Notes: generated from the letters alone by a model not told the origin. Positions 1 through 4,383 are shown, numbered from the stretch's first letter. The stretch: DNA of 5,596 bases from Lachnoclostridium sp. UBA1241 (GCA_002308955.1 DBWJ01000109.1:312-5907), one strand, 5' to 3'. Translations and numbers: made by a program.

Positions 1-122
1 CCGTTTCCCTCCTCGCCGATCATCACGGCGCGGTCGCCCTTATTGAGCACCAGCGAGAATCCGTCCAGGATTGTCCGCAAATCCTTCTTATGTGTTAAAG
101 TTACGTTTTTAATCTGAAACAT
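1..122 (-). CDS. ABC-type ATP-binding protein, N-terminal 40 residues only (possibly ABC-F)
   Basis: The gene starts at the ATG at 122-120 and runs off the left edge, so about 40 residues are visible. They begin MFQIKNVTLTHKKD and lead into MIGEEGNG, which is the start of a Walker A motif (GxxGxGK[ST]); the lysine lies outside the window. The order of a short beta strand, a 'DGFSLVLNKGDR' segment and then Walker A is the standard opening of an ABC ATPase domain. The soluble-looking start with no membrane segment fits either a transporter ATPase subunit or a stand-alone ABC-F protein that acts on the ribosome. I lean to ABC-F because a leader ORF and a terminator precede the gene, but that is inference. 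A strong Shine-Dalgarno, GGAGGTG (133-127), lies 4 nt from the ATG. No good promoter lies between the upstream terminator hairpin (216-241) and the ATG, so expression probably comes from the promoter at 427-455. Confidence 0.85.
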   Translation of the reverse strand, partial: MFQIKNVTLTHKKDLRTILDGFSLVLNKGDRAVMIGEEGN

Positions 123-177
123 GAAGCACCTCCTTCGGTTCACAAAAACTTCCCGGGAGCGCCTTCATATTCATTCG

Positions 178-199
178 CAAATCCAATCCATGGGATTTG
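178..199. repeat. Inverted repeat CAAATCC / GGATTTG upstream of the ABC gene
   Basis: CAAATCC (178-184) and GGATTTG (193-199) form a perfect 7-bp inverted repeat around an 8-nt spacer, between the terminator hairpin (216-241) and the ABC start codon. It could be a hairpin in the 5' untranslated region or a protein site. There is no further evidence of function. Confidence 0.35.
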
Positions 200-202
200 T
201 CT

Positions 203-241
203 GAATATAAAGATAGCCCCGACACCTTCCGGTATCGGGGC
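203..241 (-). terminator. Intrinsic terminator or attenuator hairpin before the ABC gene
   Basis: On the minus strand GCCCCGATACC pairs with GGTGTCGGGGC (11 bp with one U-G wobble) around a GGAA tetraloop of the GNRA type. The wobble pairs only on the minus strand; on the plus strand the same position is a C-A mismatch, which favours a minus-strand role. The stem is followed by a U-rich but interrupted tract, TATCTTTATATT. It lies downstream of the 23-codon leader ORF and about 90 nt upstream of the ABC start, where a conditional terminator controlling the ABC gene would be expected. Confidence 0.65.
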
Positions 242-261
242 ATGAAATCAGCATCATATAA

Positions 262-280
262 CTATGCTTTGTGGGCATAG
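262..280 (-). other. Small RNA hairpin between leader ORF and terminator
   Basis: CTATGC and GCATAG form a perfect 6-bp stem with a 7-nt loop, just after the stop of the leader ORF. The GCAT of its 3' arm (minus-strand sense) could instead pair with an ATGC about 9 nt further downstream. Two alternative folds are therefore possible ahead of the terminator hairpin. This fits an attenuator but has not been computed. Confidence 0.4.
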
Positions 281-291
281 AACGTCTTATG

Positions 292-363
292 CTAAATTGC
301 GCTTCTCCGGGAGGCTGTACCAACATACAAGTATTCTTTTGTGAAAGTGCTAAGAATAATCAT
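292..363 (-). CDS. 23-residue leader peptide ORF upstream of the ABC gene
   Basis: A 23-codon ORF starts at the ATG at 363-361 and ends with TAG at 294-292. The peptide begins MIILSTFTKEY and ends SRRSAI. A strong Shine-Dalgarno, GGGAGG, lies 7 nt upstream of the ATG, and a consensus promoter (427-455) lies about 57 nt above its start at a plausible transcript start near 420. The reading frame stays open further upstream to give 83 codons, but that extension would cover the promoter and an upstream terminator, so the short form is chosen. I recognise no family. Two features suggest a regulatory leader: the terminator hairpin downstream, and complementarity between its Shine-Dalgarno (GGGAGG) and CCTCCC in its own 3' part. 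A small functional protein is the alternative. Confidence 0.6.
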   Translation of the reverse strand: MIILSTFTKEYLYVGTASRRSAI

Positions 364-403
364 TTGTATACCTCCCTTTCTCGCTTTCAGCGTATTTGAA
401 TTC

Positions 404-419
404 GTCAGCACTTGCTGAC
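404..419. promoter_or_regulatory. 16-bp palindrome at the transcription start (operator or 5' RNA hairpin)
   Basis: GTCAGCA-CT-TGCTGAC is a perfect 7-bp inverted repeat with a 2-bp centre. It begins about 7 bp after the -10 box of the promoter at 427-455, so it covers or directly follows the expected start site, a typical repressor position. In RNA it could fold as a 6-bp stem with a tetraloop. Part of it (AAGTGCT, minus strand) is also complementary to AGCACTT inside the leader ORF, so a riboregulatory role is equally possible. I do not recognise the binding protein. Confidence 0.5.
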
Positions 420-426
420 ATGGCAG

Positions 427-455
427 ATTATAAAGGCACTTTCGGAAAATGTCAA
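427..455 (-). promoter_or_regulatory. Perfect-consensus sigma-A promoter for leader ORF and ABC gene
   Basis: On the minus strand TTGACA (455-450) and TATAAT (432-427) are separated by exactly 17 bp, a full match to the housekeeping consensus. The expected start is near 420, giving about 57 nt of leader before the 23-codon ORF and about 300 nt before the ABC gene. A promoter this strong usually needs repression or attenuation, which fits the palindrome at 404-419 and the terminator hairpin at 216-241. Confidence 0.85.
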
Positions 456-463
456 GCCGAAAT

Positions 464-476
464 GTTACATTTGCCG
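464..476 (-). repeat. Motif copy A, CGGCAAATGTAAC, upstream of the promoter at 427-455
   Basis: One of four copies of CGGCAAATGTNAC in the window. It lies 8 bp upstream of the -35 box. Only here is the core extended into a perfect palindrome, AAATGT-T-ACATTT (460-472). This copy has the opposite orientation to the other three relative to the promoter it precedes, which matters little if the palindromic GTNAC core is what is recognised. Confidence 0.6.
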
Positions 477-489
477 CATCCGTTCTCTC

Positions 490-508
490 CTTTCTCAAGT
501 CGAGAAAG
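490..508. repeat. Inverted repeat CTTTCTC / GAGAAAG
   Basis: A perfect 7-bp inverted repeat with a 5-nt loop. It lies between the strong terminator (527-552) and the promoter at 427-455. Neither strand has a clean T-tract after it, so it is not called a terminator. Function unknown. Confidence 0.3.
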
Positions 509-519
509 AGTAAAGAGTA

Positions 520-552
520 AAAAAATCCTCTCCCGTCTGCCAACGGGAGAGG
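520..552 (-). terminator. Strong intrinsic terminator
   Basis: On the minus strand CCTCTCCCGT pairs perfectly with ACGGGAGAGG (10 bp, 6-nt loop TGGCAG), followed by A and seven Ts. This is the best terminator in the window. It ends the short transcript from the promoter at 623-651 and would also stop read-through from the metal operon, insulating the leader/ABC unit. Confidence 0.85.
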
Positions 553-584
553 TCGGTTCCTAGTGAACTGATTTCCACTCCAGG

Positions 585-616
585 AGCATCCGCTACGGAG
601 CGGGTGCTTTTCCTTT
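585..616 (+). terminator. Plus-strand terminator-like hairpin
   Basis: On the plus strand AGCATCCGCT pairs with AGCGGGTGCT (10 bp with one U-G wobble) around an ACGG loop, followed by TTTTCCTTT. The pairing is better on the plus than on the minus strand, where a C-A mismatch replaces the wobble. No plus-strand gene ends here. It may stop antisense transcription into the metal operon, or may simply be the first hairpin of the minus-strand short RNA. Confidence 0.4.
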
Positions 617-622
617 GTCTAG

Positions 623-651
623 ATTCTAACATATTTCTTTTCAAAAATCAA
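623..651 (-). promoter_or_regulatory. Sigma-A promoter TTGATT-17-TAGAAT
   Basis: On the minus strand TTGATT (651-646) and TAGAAT (628-623) have a 17-bp spacer that is A/T-rich. It lies just beyond the 3' end of the P-type ATPase gene, with an expected start near 616. The only unit immediately downstream is the possible short RNA ending at the strong terminator at 520-552. It is the one promoter in this window with no CGGCAAATGTNAC copy near it. Confidence 0.65.
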
Positions 652-691
652 GCAATTTGAGCTTTAATCCTTCCGCGGAAGCGCCTTCCGG

Positions 692-2581
692 CTAGCGGAC
701 ACCTTTTCGCAGCGTGCGCATGGAATTCAGTATCGCAAGCACGGTCACACCCACATCTCCGAACACTGCTTCCCACATATTGGCGAGGCCGAGCGCTCCG
801 AGAATGATCACAAGGAATTTGACCGCCAGGGCGAACACGATGTTCTCGCGGACTATTCGCATCGTCTTACCGGCAATCCGGACAACCGACGCGATCTTTC
901 CGATGTCGTCATCCATCAGCACGATGTCGGCCGCTTCGATTGCAGCGTCTGAACCGAGGCTGCCCATGGCGATTCCGACGTCCGCGCGCATCAGCACCGG
1001 AGCGTCATTGATTCCGTCTCCGACAAATGCCAGACGGCCTCCGCTTTCCTGCTTATTAAGCAATTCTTCGATCTTCTCCACCTTGCCCGCGGGCAGAAGC
1101 TCCGCATGGGTTTCGTCGATTCCGAGCGCCGCTGATACCACCTGTGCGGCCTCCGCGCGGTCACCGGTCAGCATAACGGTCTTTTTGATTCCTACGGATT
1201 TCATATCGGTAAGGGCTTCCTTAACACGGCTCTTAATCTCATCCGAGATCACGATGCATCCGCAGTATACGCCGTCATAGGCCACATAAACAACCGTTCC
1301 GTTCTCTTTCGAAGGGGCATATTCGACACCCATCTCCGCCATAAGCTTATCATTTCCGATTCCGAGGTCTTTCCCCTCATATAAAACACGGACACCGTGT
1401 CCGGCCGTCTCTTTGGCCGCTCCGACCTTTTCCTTGGAAATTGCTTTCCCGTATGCGCTCGTGATGGACTGCGCGATCGGATGGTTGGAGAGAGATTCGC
1501 CGTGGGCCGCAAGCTCCAGAAGACGGTCCTCCGACATTCCTGAAGCCTCTGCGGGAAGGATCTTACTGACCTTGAACTCGCCCTTCGTAAGGGTTCCGGT
1601 CTTATCAAATACAATCGTCGACACCTCGGAGATAGCCTCGAGGTAGTTGCTGCCCTTTACAAGAACGCCGATTTTCGACGCAGCTCCGATTCCGCCGAAG
1701 AACCCGAGAGGAACCGAAATTACAAGGGCGCACGGGCACGAAACGATCAGAAAGATACACGCGCGGTGAATCCAGTTTGCCCAGTCTCCGCCTGTTACAA
1801 GCGGAGGAATGACGGCAAGAAGAACCGCACCGATCGTCACGACCGGAGTATAATACCGTGCAAACCGCGTGATGAAATTCTCGAGTTTTGCCTTCTTCGT
1901 GCTCGCGTTTTCCACCAGCTCGAGAATCTTCGAAACGGTGGAATCCACATAGGCTTTCGTCACGCGGACACGGATGATTCCGTCCCCGTTCACGCAGCCG
2001 CTGATTACCTGGTCTCCGACCGCCGCCCTTCTCGGAACGGACTCGCCGGTAAGCGCCGCCGTATCAACGAACGTCTCGCCTTCGATTACGACACCGTCAA
2101 GCGGAATCCGCTCGCCGGCCTTAATCAAAATGATGTCTCCAACATTAACGTCCTCGGGGTCAGTCTCAACCGTCCCGTTTTCCGTTTCGAGGTTGGCGTA
2201 TTCCGGGGCAATGCTCATCATCTCCGCGATGGACGCGCGCGAGCGCCCGACCGCGTAGCTCTGGAACAGTTCGCCGATCTGGTAGAACAGCATGACCGCG
2301 GTCGCCTCCGGGAATTCCCCGATGGCAAATGCGGCAATCGTCGCCACCATCATCAGAAAGCTTTCATCGAAGGCGTTTCCGTGCAGAATGTTCGTGATTG
2401 CCTTCTTAAGTACGCTGTGCCCGGTTACCAGATACGGAATCACGTAAAGCCCGAGCTTCGCCCATGCGGGGAAGTCGTCAAGGACCCCCGCCTTATCGCA
2501 TGCAAATACCGCCGCGAAGAGCACCACCGTGATGATGATCTCCCTAAGGGACTGCTTCTGTTTCTTCGTCAGATTACTCAT
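692..2581 (-). CDS. cadA: P1B-type heavy-metal-exporting ATPase (Zn2+/Cd2+/Pb2+; CadA/ZntA-like)
   Basis: This 629-residue membrane ATPase pumps divalent soft metals out of the cytoplasm. Visible motifs in order: the actuator loop TGES (178-181), the transmembrane metal-binding CPC (282-284), the phosphorylation motif DKTGT (Asp326), the P1B-specific SNHP (His367-Pro368) that contacts ATP, TGD (472-474) and GDGINDAP (521-528). Lys588 in the seventh and Asp609 (DVG) in the eighth membrane helix match the Lys and Asp that define the Zn/Cd/Pb subgroup, with the same 21-residue spacing as in ZntA. Copper-pump signatures are absent. The N-terminal CxxC metal-binding domain common in CadA/ZntA is missing: the protein enters its first membrane helix by about residue 15, and the domain is encoded by the preceding gene. 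The ATG at 2581 has no Shine-Dalgarno (a T6 run and ACGACT precede it), so translation probably depends on coupling to the bridging ORF at 2578-2634. Last gene of the arsR operon. Confidence 0.96.
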   Translation of the reverse strand: MSNLTKKQKQSLREIIITVVLFAAVFACDKAGVLDDFPAWAKLGLYVIPYLVTGHSVLKKAITNILHGNAFDESFLMMVATIAAFAIGEFPEATAVMLFYQIGELFQSYAVGRSRASIAEMMSIAPEYANLETENGTVETDPEDVNVGDIILIKAGERIPLDGVVIEGETFVDTAALTGESVPRRAAVGDQVISGCVNGDGIIRVRVTKAYVDSTVSKILELVENASTKKAKLENFITRFARYYTPVVTIGAVLLAVIPPLVTGGDWANWIHRACIFLIVSCPCALVISVPLGFFGGIGAASKIGVLVKGSNYLEAISEVSTIVFDKTGTLTKGEFKVSKILPAEASGMSEDRLLELAAHGESLSNHPIAQSITSAYGKAISKEKVGAAKETAGHGVRVLYEGKDLGIGNDKLMAEMGVEYAPSKENGTVVYVAYDGVYCGCIVISDEIKSRVKEALTDMKSVGIKKTVMLTGDRAEAAQVVSAALGIDETHAELLPAGKVEKIEELLNKQESGGRLAFVGDGINDAPVLMRADVGIAMGSLGSDAAIEAADIVLMDDDIGKIASVVRIAGKTMRIVRENIVFALAVKFLVIILGALGLANMWEAVFGDVGVTVLAILNSMRTLRKGVR

Positions 2582-2634
2582 AGTCGTAAAAAAGGGACAT
2601 GAAATTGCTTTCCTGTCCCCTCTTCTCCTTTCAT
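2578..2634 (-). CDS. 18-codon bridging ORF coupling the HMA gene to the ATPase gene
   Basis: The ORF encodes MKGEEGTGKQFHVPFLRL. Its ATG (2634-2632) overlaps the TGA of the HMA gene (TGATG), and its TGA (2580-2578) overlaps the ATG of the ATPase (ATGA). Both junctions are textbook arrangements for ribosome re-initiation, and the ATPase start lacks a Shine-Dalgarno. The ORF runs across the whole terminator-like hairpin at 2588-2620, so translating ribosomes would prevent that hairpin from forming. I see no family. It is probably a translation-coupling device rather than a functional peptide. Chance overlap is possible because the ORF is so short. Confidence 0.45.
   Translation of the reverse strand: MKGEEGTGKQFHVPFLRL
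2588..2620 (-). terminator. Terminator-like hairpin inside the operon, before the ATPase start
   Basis: On the minus strand GGGGACA pairs with TGTCCCT (7 bp, the last pair G-U). After one G-A mismatch, GAAA pairs with TTTC around a GCAA loop of the GNRA type. Six Ts follow directly. The T-run ends 6 nt before the ATPase ATG. It has all the parts of an intrinsic terminator, but it sits in the middle of an operon, so it is more likely to set the ratio of HMA protein to ATPase, or to act conditionally, than to end the transcript. Confidence 0.6.
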
Positions 2635-2852
2635 CAGCCTGCGGAAATCACAACATCCGGCTCGATCTTCTTCGCCTTCGCGATCGCTTCCTCAAGAACG
2701 CTGTCGAAGCGGGCATCGTCCGCAACGAGCGTCATCTTCTGTGCAATAAAATTGACCGTTACCTCCTCAACGCCCTCGATGGCGCGGATGGCATCCTCGA
2801 TTTTCGCTGCGCAATGCGCACAATCCACTTCACAATGAAATCTCTTCTTCAT
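2634..2852 (-). CDS. Free-standing heavy-metal-associated (HMA) domain protein
   Basis: This 72-residue cytoplasmic protein is a single ferredoxin-like HMA domain (beta-alpha-beta-beta-alpha-beta pattern). The metal loop is VDCAHC: Asp10, Cys11 and Cys14, with an additional Cys7 just before it. DCxxC, as opposed to the copper-type MxCxxC, is the form found in ZntA-type Zn/Cd/Pb pumps, where the Asp helps bind the metal. Position and content suggest it supplies the N-terminal domain that the ATPase lacks, either delivering metal to the pump or regulating it; that is inference. The start has a good Shine-Dalgarno, AAGGAG, 9 nt upstream of ATG. It lies 105 nt downstream of the repressor gene; I see no convincing promoter in that gap, so it should be co-transcribed with it. 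Confidence 0.92.
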   Translation of the reverse strand: MKKRFHCEVDCAHCAAKIEDAIRAIEGVEEVTVNFIAQKMTLVADDARFDSVLEEAIAKAKKIEPDVVISAG

Positions 2853-2957
2853 AATTCATAACTCCTTGGTTTGATATTGGTTCTCACTTTTCTTTTCTTA
2901 ATACGCTTTAAGGGTTGGGCGGTTAAGCCTCGATTCCGGCATCCAAAGCGGGGCCGG

Positions 2958-3311
2958 TCACTCCTCGATATGCTCGATTCCGATCGCGAGCAGGGTTTCC
3001 ACGTGGTCGTCCGCCAGCGAATAGAACACGACCTGCCCTTCCTTCCGGTACTTGACCAGATTGCAGAGGCGGAGCGACTTCAGCTGGTGCGAAACTGCGG
3101 ATTTTGTGATTCCGAGGTAGGCCGCCAGGTCGCATACGCACATCTCGTGAACGGAAAGCGCGTGCAGAAGCCGTACCCTGGACGGATCCCCGAACATCTT
3201 GAACAGTGTCGCAAGGTCCACATACTGTTCGGCTGAAAGCGCCTTCTTCGTAACGGTTTCCACAATTTCATCATGGATTACTTCACAGCTGCAGGTTGTC
3301 GATTCTCTCAT
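2958..3311 (-). CDS. ArsR/SmtB-family metal-sensing repressor (CadC/CzrA-like)
   Basis: This 117-residue winged-helix dimeric repressor releases DNA on binding metal. The DNA-reading helix is in LGITKSAVSHQLKSL (66-80), followed by the wing (KYRKEGQVVFYSL). It appears to carry both classical metal sites of the family. The alpha-3 site has Cys58 and Cys60 in EMCVCD, plus Cys7 and Cys9 near the N-terminus, as in the Cd/Pb sensor CadC. The alpha-5 site has Asp101, His103, His114 and Glu117, with exactly the spacing seen in the zinc sensor SmtB. Zn2+, Cd2+ and Pb2+ are thus all plausible inducers; the sequence cannot rank them. It is the first gene of the operon and very likely represses itself through the palindrome at 3331-3354. 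The ATG has GAGAGG 8 nt upstream. Confidence 0.95.
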   Translation of the reverse strand: MRESTTCSCEVIHDEIVETVTKKALSAEQYVDLATLFKMFGDPSRVRLLHALSVHEMCVCDLAAYLGITKSAVSHQLKSLRLCNLVKYRKEGQVVFYSLADDHVETLLAIGIEHIEE

Positions 3312-3330
3312 TTTCTTTTCCTCTCATCAA

Positions 3331-3354
3331 ATGGTTGAGCATTTGTTCAACTAT
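3331..3354. promoter_or_regulatory. ArsR/SmtB operator
   Basis: The core TTGAGCA-TT-TGTTCAA (3335-3350) is a near-perfect inverted repeat. It extends outwards to an imperfect palindrome, the 11-2-11 type bound by SmtB/CzrA/CadC repressors (consensus close to TGAACA-NN-TGTTCA). It begins directly after the -10 box and covers the expected start site, so a bound repressor would block RNA polymerase. The adjacent gene encodes just such a repressor, making autoregulation the natural reading. Confidence 0.85.
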
Positions 3355-3383
3355 TTTATATCAGAAATTCCCTGCTTTGTCAA
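3355..3383 (-). promoter_or_regulatory. Sigma-A promoter of the metal-efflux operon
   Basis: TTGACA (3383-3378) and TATAAA (3360-3355) on the minus strand are separated by 17 bp. The -35 box is perfect and the -10 has one mismatch. The expected start near 3348 falls inside the operator at 3331-3354. It drives the repressor, HMA and ATPase genes. Confidence 0.85.
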
Positions 3384-3393
3384 CAGGGAATTT
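3365..3393. repeat. Perfect 10-bp inverted repeat with the -35 box in its loop
   Basis: AAATTCCCTG (3365-3374) and CAGGGAATTT (3384-3393) are exact reverse complements around a 9-nt loop that contains the -35 hexamer of the metal operon; the proximal arm lies in the promoter spacer. On the plus strand the stem is followed, after CATC, by eight Ts (3398-3405), so it may be a terminator for antisense transcripts. On the minus strand there is no T-tract after it. A second repressor site is the alternative. Confidence 0.55.
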
Positions 3394-3409
3394 CATCTTT
3401 TTTTTATTC

Positions 3410-3422
3410 CGGCAAATGTTAC
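3410..3422 (+). repeat. Motif copy B, CGGCAAATGTTAC, upstream of the metal-operon promoter
   Basis: Second copy of CGGCAAATGTNAC, in the gap between the serine acetyltransferase stop and the metal-operon promoter, 26 bp upstream of the -35 box. The match to the other copies is complete at all 12 fixed positions. Confidence 0.6.
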
Positions 3423-3441
3423 GGCTAAACAGCCTGTTTCG

Positions 3442-4383
3442 TCAGATAATATAGTACCAGCTGTCGCCCTGCTGGAGCTCCTCGCTCTTCCGCACGTTGC
3501 CGGCAGTACGGTACTCCATCTCCAGGTTCTTCATGCTGACGCGTGTGTTCGGCTCGATGGATCTTGTGATGAACGTATTACCTCCGATGACCGCGTTCTC
3601 GCCGATTACGGTGTCGCCGCCGAGAATCGAGGCTCCCGCGTAGATTGTTACGTTATCGCAGATCGTAGGATGACGCTTCTTACCGGAAAGCTTCTGGCCG
3701 CCCCTTGTAGAAAGCGCGCCGATGGTTACGCCCTGGTAAATCTTCACATTTTCCCCGATGATCGAGGTCTCGCCGACAACAATGCCGGTACCGTGGTCGA
3801 TGAAGAAATACTTGCCGATTGTGGCACCGGGATGGATATCGATTCCCGTGAGGGAGTGCGCGTACTCGGTCATAAGACGCGGAAGCACGGGTACCTGCTC
3901 GAGATACAGCTCATGCGCCAGGCGGTACACGGTAATCGCGAAGATTCCCGGATAGGCGAGAATGATCTCCGCGTAGCAGCCCGCAGCCGGGTCGCCGTCG
4001 TAGGTGGCAAGAAGGTCGGTCTCCAGATACTCGCGAATGCGCGGGATCCGCTCGAAGAAAATCTTACAGATCCGGTAGCTCTCGCGCTCACGCTCCTCTT
4101 CGGAAAGAACGTTGTCCTTCTTAAGATTCAGTGCGCGGAACACCTGCTCGCGCATGCGGTAGAAGGCGTCCTCGATAGTCAGCGCGTAGCCGTTCTTCGA
4201 ATTGTATGCCTTACATGTCCGGTCGTGAAAATACCCGGGATAAGCAATGCGGAACAGGACCTCAATCAGCTCGTGAATCTCCGCCTTATCCGGATTCTCC
4301 ACCGGTATTTCATCGATGTTACGGTTTCCTTCCAAATCGGAAACTATCGTCGTGACAATCTTTTCAATCTCTTCTTTTTTCAT
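3442..4383 (-). CDS. cysE: Serine O-acetyltransferase
   Basis: Transfers acetyl from acetyl-CoA to L-serine to give O-acetylserine, the first step of cysteine synthesis, in the cytoplasm. The 313-residue protein has an alpha-helical N-terminal region (about 1-165) and a left-handed beta-helix of hexapeptide repeats (about 180-285). The catalytic pair is visible as Asp182 in DIHPGA and His197 in DHGTG, 15 residues apart like Asp143 and His158 of the E. coli enzyme; GIVVGET and RHP (His238) follow. It is longer than E. coli CysE (273 residues) and has a short insert (ALSTRGGQ) before RHP, as in the long anaerobe-type enzymes. The last residue is Ile, the residue by which many of these enzymes dock into cysteine synthase. 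The ATG at 4383 has only a distant AAAGGGG (15 nt away), so the start is a little uncertain. It has its own promoter at 4431-4459; no clear terminator follows. Confidence 0.95.
   Translation of the reverse strand: MKKEEIEKIVTTIVSDLEGNRNIDEIPVENPDKAEIHELIEVLFRIAYPGYFHDRTCKAYNSKNGYALTIEDAFYRMREQVFRALNLKKDNVLSEEERERESYRICKIFFERIPRIREYLETDLLATYDGDPAAGCYAEIILAYPGIFAITVYRLAHELYLEQVPVLPRLMTEYAHSLTGIDIHPGATIGKYFFIDHGTGIVVGETSIIGENVKIYQGVTIGALSTRGGQKLSGKKRHPTICDNVTIYAGASILGGDTVIGENAVIGGNTFITRSIEPNTRVSMKNLEMEYRTAGNVRKSEELQQGDSWYYII

Larger units (their letters stand above)
520..616 (-). ncRNA. Putative short RNA of about 95 nt between a promoter and a terminator
   Basis: The promoter at 623-651 and the terminator at 520-552 bracket about 95 nt with no good ORF. 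From the expected start the RNA would carry two internal hairpins: AGCA-C-CCGCT / AGCGG-A-TGCT with a CCGT loop and one C-A mismatch, and AGTGGAA / TTCACT with a bulged G and a 5-nt loop. The GC-rich terminator stem follows. Either a free small RNA or a prematurely terminated leader would look like this. The next gene unit has its own promoter, which favours a free RNA. I compared it from memory with T-box, TPP, guanidine, ZTP, fluoride, manganese and SRP RNAs and found no convincing match. Confidence 0.4.

Noticed and set aside
292..543. Long form (83 codons) of the leader ORF on the minus strand
   Set aside because: The extra 60 codons would cover the strong terminator's T-tract, the consensus promoter and its start site. 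The internal ATG at 363 has a strong Shine-Dalgarno, so only the 23-codon form is supported.
585..608. Guanidine-II (mini-ykkC) riboswitch, because of a hairpin with an ACGG loop on the plus strand
   Set aside because: That class needs two tandem hairpins with ACGR loops close to each other and a downstream plus-strand gene. Only one such loop is present, and the neighbouring hairpin has a CTGCCA loop.
520..616. T-box leader, because of a GGAACCG sequence shortly before a terminator
   Set aside because: The unit is under 100 nt, lacks the specifier stem and the conserved GGTGGNACCGCG T-box sequence, and no aminoacyl-tRNA synthetase or amino-acid gene follows.
1766..2602. 278-codon plus-strand ORF opposite the P-type ATPase
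   Set aside because: Antisense shadow in a GC-rich gene; its translation is Arg/His-rich with no motif, and the opposite strand has all P-type ATPase signatures.
2853..2957. Independent promoter or terminator between the repressor and HMA genes
   Set aside because: No convincing -35/-10 pair at 16-18 bp spacing and no stable hairpin with a T-tract, so the genes are treated as co-transcribed.
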